A DNA stretch of 64,000 nt from the NCBI RefSeq assembly GCF_019711435.1, contig NZ_JAIGNK010000002.1, positions 62,001 to 126,000 of the forward strand. The letters are read 5' to 3'. Position numbers and translations under genes: made by a program. This DNA is from Qipengyuania polymorpha (GTDB lineage: Bacteria; Pseudomonadota; Alphaproteobacteria; Sphingomonadales; Sphingomonadaceae). How positions within the stretch are numbered: the first letter of the stretch is position 1; the number at the start of each line of letters is the position of its first letter. Below are positions 59,159 to 64,000 of the stretch, in pieces. The notes beneath the pieces were generated by a model. That model searched no databases. It was not told where the DNA came from and worked only from the letters and a program-made list of their open reading frames with translations.

Positions 59159-60039
59159 AGCCCGGCCTTGACCAGCCAGTCGTGGAACAGCCGCACGGGG
59201 CGTTCTTCCAGCGCGGTCGGCTTGCATACGAACCAGTAGCTGTAGGGGCTCTCGACCTCGACCCCGAAGAGATTGGTAAGGCGATTGTCGGAAGCGCGCT
59301 TCAAATGGTCGTCATGCATGATGGCGATGCCGAGGCCCTGCGCGGCTGCTTCGAGCATGAGCTGTCCTGAATCGTAATGGTCGATCGCAGCAGGTTCGAG
59401 GTCATGCAGCGAAAGCTCGTCCTTCCACGCGCGAAAGCTTTCGGGAAGCTCGTTGTGGATTAGGAAGGTCTGCTTGGAGAGCACGGTCTCGTCGGGCTGG
59501 CCGCCGATCTTTGCCGCCAGTTCCTTGCTGGCGATCGCGTGGACCATGTTGAAATCGAGCCGCACGGCATGAAGCCCGCTCGCAGGCCCGCGCGAAAGGA
59601 TGATCGCCGCGTCCAGCGTGTCGCCCACGCGGTCCTCGAGGTGCGGTCCGGTGTCGATATCGATGTGGAGGAGCGGGTGGCGAGCACGCAATTCGCCCAG
59701 CTTGGGAAACAGGCGCTGGCTGCCGAACAGCGGCAGCACGCCAAGATGCAGGCGCAGGACAGAAAGGTTTTCCGACTGGCTCTCCACCGCCCTCGCCAGC
59801 GCTTCGAGCTGGGGGTTCACGGCTTCGTAGAACGCATGCCCGTCGTCAGTGAGTTGCATCGCCTGCCGCGCACGCGTGAAGAGCTTCTTGCCAACGAAGT
59901 CTTCCAGATTGCCGATGCGGCGGGACAGTGCCGAGGGGCTTAGCCCCAGTTCGTCGGCAGCCGCCCGCGCGGAGCCAAGCCGCACGGTGCGGACGAAGGC
60001 TTCGAGGGCGCGGAGAGGAGGAAGTCGGCGAGTGGCCAT
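59155..60039 (-). CDS. LysR family transcriptional regulator
   Basis: A 294-residue regulator. The N-terminal wHTH has LPPLRALEAFVRTVRLGSARAAADEL and LSPSALSRRIGNLEDFVG (residues 6-50). The rest is a periplasmic-binding-like effector domain with GVLPLFGSQRLFPKL and AAQGLGIAIMHDD. It resembles GcvA-type LysR proteins. The gene overlaps the acyltransferase stop by 4 nt in a convergent arrangement. Its upstream gap is occupied by a REP-like repeat, and no divergent target gene was identified, so the regulon is unknown. Confidence 0.92.
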   Translation of the reverse strand: MATRRLPPLRALEAFVRTVRLGSARAAADELGLSPSALSRRIGNLEDFVGKKLFTRARQAMQLTDDGHAFYEAVNPQLEALARAVESQSENLSVLRLHLGVLPLFGSQRLFPKLGELRARHPLLHIDIDTGPHLEDRVGDTLDAAIILSRGPASGLHAVRLDFNMVHAIASKELAAKIGGQPDETVLSKQTFLIHNELPESFRAWKDELSLHDLEPAAIDHYDSGQLMLEAAAQGLGIAIMHDDHLKRASDNRLTNLFGVEVESPYSYWFVCKPTALEERPVRLFHDWLVKAGL

Positions 60040-60122
60040 GGCTCTGGCCTATTCACCAAACCCGCCCCTGTCGAGGGTCAATGTTCGCTTTCATGCAACT
60101 GACGCACCAAGCCAAGCCAATG

Positions 60123-60190
60123 TGTCTCGACTTCGCTCGACACGAACGGAGCGTGTGCAAGTCCCGTTCGTATCGAGCGAGGTCGAGATA
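60123..60190. repeat. REP-like inverted repeat (CTCGACTTCGCTCGA type)
   Basis: Left arm 60123-60149 and right arm 60164-60190 are 27 bp long and match at 24 positions as reverse complements, with a 14-base spacer. The arms contain TCGCTCGA-ACGAACGG cores. It lies between the LysR gene start (60039) and the CorC gene stop (60199) and resembles extragenic palindromic repeats found in multiple copies in this bacterial group (family knowledge; copies are not countable here). Confidence 0.75.
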
Positions 60191-60198
60191 CGCACGCG

Positions 60199-61116
60199 CT
60201 AGGCTTCCGCTTGCGCGTCTTCCGGTGCGTGGAGGCGAAGGCGAGTCACGTGCGTTTCGTCGCCATCGGTCACCTCGATGCGCCAGCCGCTCGGATGTTC
60301 GAGCACCTTGCCCACCGGCGGGACCTGTTCGGCCAGGACGAAGGCCAGACCGCCCAGCGTATCGACCGCTTCCTCCACCTCGGCGAGGCGCGGGTCTATC
60401 TTGTCGGCCACATCGTCGAGCTCGGCACGCGCGTCGCAATCCCACATGCCCTCGCCGATGGAGGCAATCCAGATTTCGGGCGCGTCGTCGTGCTCGTCCT
60501 CGATTTCACCGACGATTTCCTCGACCAGGTCCTCGATGGTGATGATGCCATCGGTCCCCGAAAATTCGTCGAGCACTATCGCAAGATGCATGCGCTGCGA
60601 GCGCATGTCGGCCAGCACGTCGAGCGCGTTGCGCGTCTGCGGCACGTAGAGCGGCTGGCGCATGAGCACCGTCCAATCGGCAGGCGGGGTCTTCTTCTCC
60701 GCAAGGAAGGGGAAGATATCCTTGATGTGGATCATGCCGATGACATCGTCGAGCTGGCCGCGATAGACCGGCATGCGCGAGTGGCCGTGCTCGGAGAAAG
60801 TGGCAACCACCTCGTCCCAGGTCGCATCGGCATCCATGGCGATAATCTCGCCGCGCGGAACCGCGACATCGTCGGCATCATGCTCGCTGAAATGCAGCAA
60901 ATTGCGCAGCATCTGGCGCTCGACACCCGAGAGATCGCCCTTGGCGGTGTCCTCGGTGTCTGCGGAGCCGTTCTCGCCCTCGTGTTCGTCGATGGCTTCT
61001 TCGAGCTGGGCGCGCAGGCTCCGCTCGCCACCTTCGGCGTCGAACAGTTTCCGAATCGCGGGCCAGAGCCCGCTGCTACTCTCCGCGTCTCCGGCGGGGG
61101 GTGAAGTGTTGGCCAT
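60199..61116 (-). CDS. corC: CorC/HlyC family CBS-domain protein
   Basis: A 305-residue cytosolic protein. An acidic N-terminal region (EEAIDEHEGENGSADTED) precedes RQMLRNLLHFSEHDADDVAVPR, the usual pre-CBS helix. Two CBS domains follow (about 75-135 and 140-200, FSEHGHSRMPVYRGQLDDVIGMIHIKD and MRSQRMHLAIVLDEFSGTDGIITIEDL), then the CorC/TlyC C-terminal domain (about 215-300). It is associated with magnesium/cobalt resistance and membrane stability. ATG 61116 is chosen; a TTG at 61137 with GAGG before it is the alternative. Upstream is ybeY. Confidence 0.92.
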   Translation of the reverse strand: MANTSPPAGDAESSSGLWPAIRKLFDAEGGERSLRAQLEEAIDEHEGENGSADTEDTAKGDLSGVERQMLRNLLHFSEHDADDVAVPRGEIIAMDADATWDEVVATFSEHGHSRMPVYRGQLDDVIGMIHIKDIFPFLAEKKTPPADWTVLMRQPLYVPQTRNALDVLADMRSQRMHLAIVLDEFSGTDGIITIEDLVEEIVGEIEDEHDDAPEIWIASIGEGMWDCDARAELDDVADKIDPRLAEVEEAVDTLGGLAFVLAEQVPPVGKVLEHPSGWRIEVTDGDETHVTRLRLHAPEDAQAEA

Positions 61117-61155
61117 GGGCCGGGTCGTAAACTCCAAATGCGCCTCGAAATGAGG

Positions 61156-61644
61156 CTAAGCGCGGTCCCCATATGGGTCCGCTATACCCAAGATTGCAAG
61201 CGCTTCGATTTCGAGCTTCTCCATCGCTGCGGCCTGTTCGTCGGAATCGACATGGTCATGCCCTGCAAGATGCAGGAATCCGTGAACGAGCAAGTGCGCG
61301 GTATGGTCCCGCAAACTCACACCCTTCTCGGCGGCCTCGCGCTGGCAGGTCTCGCAGGCGAGCGCGATATCACCCAGCATTTCGGGCGGGCCGTCCGCCT
61401 CCAGCGCGAGCAAATCCTCGCGTTCGAGCATGGGGAAGGAGAGCACATTCGTCGGCTTGTCCTTGCCCCGCCATTCCTTGTTGAGCTCGTGCACCTGCTC
61501 GTCATTGGTAAAGACGATGCTGGTCATCAACCGCGCATTTGCAAGCCCGGTTTCTACCGTGGACACCGCCTGCCGGGCCTCGTCAGCCAAGGCCTCCCAA
61601 GTGCCCTCGTCGGGCCAGCCATCAATGTCTATGTCCAGTTGCAC
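61156..61644 (-). CDS. ybeY: endoribonuclease YbeY
   Basis: A 162-residue metal-dependent RNase for 16S rRNA 3' end maturation and ribosome quality control. The zinc motif HGFLHLAGHDH (121-131, three His) is intact, and NVLSFPM is the conserved substrate region. The start is GTG 61644, immediately after the TGA of the CPBP gene (no spacer), so translation is coupled. The usual order phoH-ybeY-corC is interrupted here by the CPBP gene. Confidence 0.95.
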   Translation of the reverse strand: MQLDIDIDGWPDEGTWEALADEARQAVSTVETGLANARLMTSIVFTNDEQVHELNKEWRGKDKPTNVLSFPMLEREDLLALEADGPPEMLGDIALACETCQREAAEKGVSLRDHTAHLLVHGFLHLAGHDHVDSDEQAAAMEKLEIEALAILGIADPYGDRA

Positions 61645-62295
61645 TCAGACCCCATAGCGATAAATTTCGAGCACGCCCCAGAAATTGCTGACCGCGTGGA
61701 TCAGGATGACCGGAAGCAGCTTGCGGTCGAATGCGATGTAGAGCGCGCCCATCATCAGCGCGAAGATACCCGTGGACACCCCGCCGGCAAGGTCCTGGTA
61801 CAAATGTCCCACCCCGAATGCGACGCTGGACAGGAGAATAAGCGGAACCGCCGCTTTCATACCGAACAGCCTTGTCCCCCAACCGACGAAAAAGCCGCGA
61901 AAGGCGATTTCCTCGACCACGCCACCGAACAGCATGGCCACGATGAGCAATTCGATGAAAGCACCGTCATTGCCCTCGACATCGGCGAATTGCGACAGGT
62001 CGATGGTGGTGCCGGTGATTGCCTCGGCAAACCCGTCCATGAGCGGGTTCAGAGCTAGCCCCACGAAGCTACCCACGAGCAGCCCTATGGCCAGCGTCAC
62101 CCATATGTTGCGATAGACCATGCTGAACACGGCTTCGCGCGCGGAGCGGCTCAGCCAGAGGATAAGCGCAGTGCCGCCAAGCCAGAGCGGAGCGGTAAGG
62201 TCGCTCGGCAGCAGCAGCGGAACTGCCGGGAGCAGCACGAGCGTCTTCTGCGCCCAGTCTGGCAATTTCCCAATCGCGTCGAATGCCAGCTTCAT
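61645..62295 (-). CDS. CPBP family intramembrane protease (Abi/CAAX-type)
   Basis: A 216-residue membrane protein with about six hydrophobic helices and the CPBP motifs: EE at 128-129 and R133 in VVEEIAFRGFF, FGVGH (H164) and the third motif H200-x3-N204 in LIHAVSNF. These glutamic-type intramembrane proteases are homologs of Rce1; bacterial members include bacteriocin self-immunity proteins. It sits inside the phoH-ybeY run and abuts ybeY directly, suggesting that it was added to the operon. Substrate unknown. Confidence 0.9.
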   Translation of the reverse strand: MKLAFDAIGKLPDWAQKTLVLLPAVPLLLPSDLTAPLWLGGTALILWLSRSAREAVFSMVYRNIWVTLAIGLLVGSFVGLALNPLMDGFAEAITGTTIDLSQFADVEGNDGAFIELLIVAMLFGGVVEEIAFRGFFVGWGTRLFGMKAAVPLILLSSVAFGVGHLYQDLAGGVSTGIFALMMGALYIAFDRKLLPVILIHAVSNFWGVLEIYRYGV

Positions 62296-62379
62296 CGTAA
62301 ATCCCTGAAATGGTGAGGCTTAGACGCGTGGCATGCGGGCTCGACGAGACCAGAGCTTCTCGACCAACGGCATATTGAG

Positions 62380-63411
62380 TTAGGCGGAAGGTCCCTCGTA
62401 AGCCTCGACGATACGGCCCACGATCGGGTGGCGCACCACGTCGGCCGCGGTGAAGCGGATGGTGCCGAAGCCTTCGGTTCCCTCCAGCTTGCCGACCGCA
62501 TCGGCGAGGCCGCTCATGCCGTCGCCGCCGGGGATGTCGACCTGCCGCGGGTCGCCGCAGATGACCATGCGGCTGTTCTGGCCGAAACGGGTGAGGAACA
62601 TCTTCATCTGCTCGCGCGTGGTGTTCTGCGCCTCGTCGAGGATGACGAAGGCATCGGCCAGCGTACGGCCGCGCATGAAGGCAATGGGGGCAATCTCGAT
62701 TTCGCCCGAGGCGAGCCGCCGCTCGACCTGTTCGGGCGGCATGCAGTCGTAAAGCGCGTCGTAGAGCGGGCGCAGATAGGGGTCGACCTTGTCCTTCATG
62801 TCACCGGGCAGGAAGCCCAGCTTTTCGCCCGCTTCCACCGCAGGACGGGACAGGATGAGGCGCTGGACACTGCCATTGATGAGCTGCGCGACCGCCTGCG
62901 CCACGGCGAGATAGGTCTTGCCGGTACCTGCGGGCCCGAGCGCGAAAATGATGTCGTCGCGCACGAGACTGCGCATGTAGGTCGCCTGCATGGCGCTGCG
63001 CGGCACGATGGTCTTGCGCCGCGTGCGGATCATGATCGGCGGGCCTTCGGGCTTGCCGTCCATGATGCCGTCGAGTGTCGGTTCGTTCGACATGGCAATC
63101 AGCGATTCGATGGCACCCGCGTCGAGGTCCTGACCCAGTGCGAGGCGGTCGTACATCTCGTTGAGCACGTCACGCGCGCGGGCCACGCTGTCTTCCGGGC
63201 CTTCGATGTGGATGGCGTTGCCGCGGGCGGAGATGAACACGCCCAGCCGGTTTTCGACCTGCACCAGATTGGCATCGAACTGTCCGAAAAGCGCGCCGAG
63301 CAAGCTCTGGTTTTCGAAGTTCACATCGACCTGCGCGCGGCGAACCTCGCGCTGGGGTGCGGGCGGTTTGGTCAGGGCCGGGTCGGCCTGCCGGACTGGT
63401 TTGCGAGCCAT
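62380..63411 (-). CDS. phoH: PhoH family protein (YbeZ-type ATPase)
   Basis: A 343-residue ATPase. N-terminal KH-like/R3H-style domain (about 30-105) precedes the P-loop ATPase core: Walker A GPAGTGKT (159-166), FMRGRTLADAFVILDEAQNTT (Walker B with DEAQ), and GDPRQVDIPGG sensor region. It partners YbeY in ribosome/RNA metabolism in characterised bacteria. ATG 63411 has AAGGAG just upstream (spacing 3), which fits better than in-frame ATG 63426. It follows miaB with 102 bp between. Confidence 0.94.
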   Translation of the reverse strand: MARKPVRQADPALTKPPAPQREVRRAQVDVNFENQSLLGALFGQFDANLVQVENRLGVFISARGNAIHIEGPEDSVARARDVLNEMYDRLALGQDLDAGAIESLIAMSNEPTLDGIMDGKPEGPPIMIRTRRKTIVPRSAMQATYMRSLVRDDIIFALGPAGTGKTYLAVAQAVAQLINGSVQRLILSRPAVEAGEKLGFLPGDMKDKVDPYLRPLYDALYDCMPPEQVERRLASGEIEIAPIAFMRGRTLADAFVILDEAQNTTREQMKMFLTRFGQNSRMVICGDPRQVDIPGGDGMSGLADAVGKLEGTEGFGTIRFTAADVVRHPIVGRIVEAYEGPSA

Positions 63412-63513
63412 CTGCTCCTTTCGCATTAGCTGTCGAGTCGGAAGGTTACTCTTCAACGCGTATCGCGCAAGAAGGGGGCCATGTGATGGCGGTGGAAAGT
63501 CACGGAAGCGTAA

Positions 63514-64000
63514 TCAGGCCGCGACCGTTTCCTTCAGTTCCCCTGCCAGCGAGTTTGGCCCCGCCTCGACCAGTTCGGCCTGCACAAGGTCGCCGATTGC
63601 GGCATCGCCTTCGAACCACACGCTCTGGAGCCAGGGCGACTTGCCGAGCCATTGACCTGCATGCTTGCCCTTGCGTTCGACGAGGACTTCGCACGTTTTT
63701 CCGACGCTCGCCTGATTGAAGGCCAGCTGGTCGCGGTTAAGCGCGGCCTGGAGGCGCTGAAGGCGTTCGTCCATGACCTCTTTCGCGACCTGACCGTCCA
63801 TCGTCGCAGCGGGCGTGCCGGGGCGCGGGCTATACTTGAAGCTGAAGGCTTGGGCGTATTTGACCTCGTCCACCAGCGCGAGGGTTTCCTCGAACTCGGC
63901 ATCGGTCTCGCCGGGGAAGCCGACGATGAAATCGCCCGAGAGCGCAAGGTCGGGCCTTGCGTCACGAAAGCGTTCGAGCAGCTTGAGGTAGCTCTCCGCA
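63514..64000 (-). CDS. miaB: tRNA methylthiotransferase MiaB, C-terminal part
   Basis: The C-terminal 162 codons of MiaB, cut by the right edge of the window. GDFIVGFPGET, YAQAFSFKYSPRPGTPAA and the TRAM-domain region (TCEVLVERKGKHAGQWLGKSPWLQSVWFEG) are typical. It is the radical-SAM enzyme that adds the methylthio group to isopentenyl-A37 of tRNA. The N-terminal Fe-S cluster domains lie outside. It heads the miaB-phoH-CPBP-ybeY-corC gene run. Confidence 0.93.
   Translation of the reverse strand, partial: AESYLKLLERFRDARPDLALSGDFIVGFPGETDAEFEETLALVDEVKYAQAFSFKYSPRPGTPAATMDGQVAKEVMDERLQRLQAALNRDQLAFNQASVGKTCEVLVERKGKHAGQWLGKSPWLQSVWFEGDAAIGDLVQAELVEAGPNSLAGELKETVAA

Noticed and set aside
1-64000. 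tRNA or rRNA genes, CRISPR arrays, prophage
   Set aside because: No cloverleaf-like CCA-ended segments, rRNA stretches, spaced direct repeats or phage structural genes were recognised in the gaps; short RNAs could still be missed.

Overview
The window looks like a stretch of chromosome from a high-GC alphaproteobacterium, most likely order Sphingomonadales and probably Erythrobacteraceae. This is an inference from gene content: C4-type 5-aminolevulinate synthase (HemA), a Ros/MucR-type zinc-finger regulator, an alphaproteobacterial-type Fur lacking the C-terminal CxxC, a type II DAHP synthase, spermidine synthesis through carboxyspermidine, tandem MAPEG membrane proteins, and frequent TTG and GTG starts. 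No rRNA, tRNA, CRISPR array, prophage, integrase or transposase was found. Most of the sequence is ordinary core genome, densely packed and often translationally coupled, with a few accessory spots.

Layout. 1-8.9 kb: apaG (cut by the left edge), a 2-hydroxychromene-2-carboxylate isomerase-like protein, an Excalibur protein, metZ, a TetR regulator with two visible operators facing a small membrane protein, a convergent pair of lipid-linked sugar transferases (GT39 and GT2-GtrA), recO-leuB, ubiK-like and tspO. 8.9-16.4 kb: two SDR genes, glutathione reductase, a DEAD-box RNA helicase, an AT-rich secreted orphan and pgi. 16.4-20.1 kb: the overlapping lepB-rnc-era operon and a DUF4010 membrane protein. 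20.2-25.5 kb: a tandem TonB-C-like gene with an in-frame TGA, a Myb/SANT-like microprotein coupled to topA, and a secreted VWA protein. 25.5-33 kb: dprA-plsY, murI, hemA, a nitroreductase, a Pro/Lys/Glu-repeat secreted protein, a barrel-like envelope protein and a serine hydrolase. 33-41.5 kb: polyamine genes (ornithine decarboxylase-like, carboxyspermidine decarboxylase and dehydrogenase), a Ser/Thr dehydratase, two MAPEG genes, trxB and a tyrosine phosphatase. 41.6-49 kb: a stand-alone receiver, the trehalose operon otsB-GH15-otsA, a retropepsin-like protease and the ergothioneine pair egtB-egtD. 49-55 kb: a diguanylate cyclase, type II DAHP synthase and an M16 protease. 55-64 kb: NifU-like protein, malonic semialdehyde reductase-like protein, tsaB-rimI, mucR, fur, an acyltransferase, a LysR regulator, and the corC-ybeY-CPBP-phoH-miaB run, cut by the right edge.

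Functional themes are stress protection and redox (ergothioneine, glutathione reductase, thioredoxin reductase, trehalose), envelope biogenesis (lepB, plsY, murI, GT39/GT2, acyltransferase), polyamines and RNA/tRNA metabolism (rnc, era, ybeY, miaB, tsaB, DEAD helicase). The most unusual items are the TGA-interrupted TonB-C-like gene at a predicted cysteine codon, the paired TGTAGC-N4-GCTACA operators, the AT-rich secreted orphan beside a palindrome-framed TTGACA box, the structured leader of the ornithine decarboxylase gene, the TTGA-coupled trehalose operon and two REP-like inverted repeats. No complete novel multi-gene system could be shown from sequence alone.
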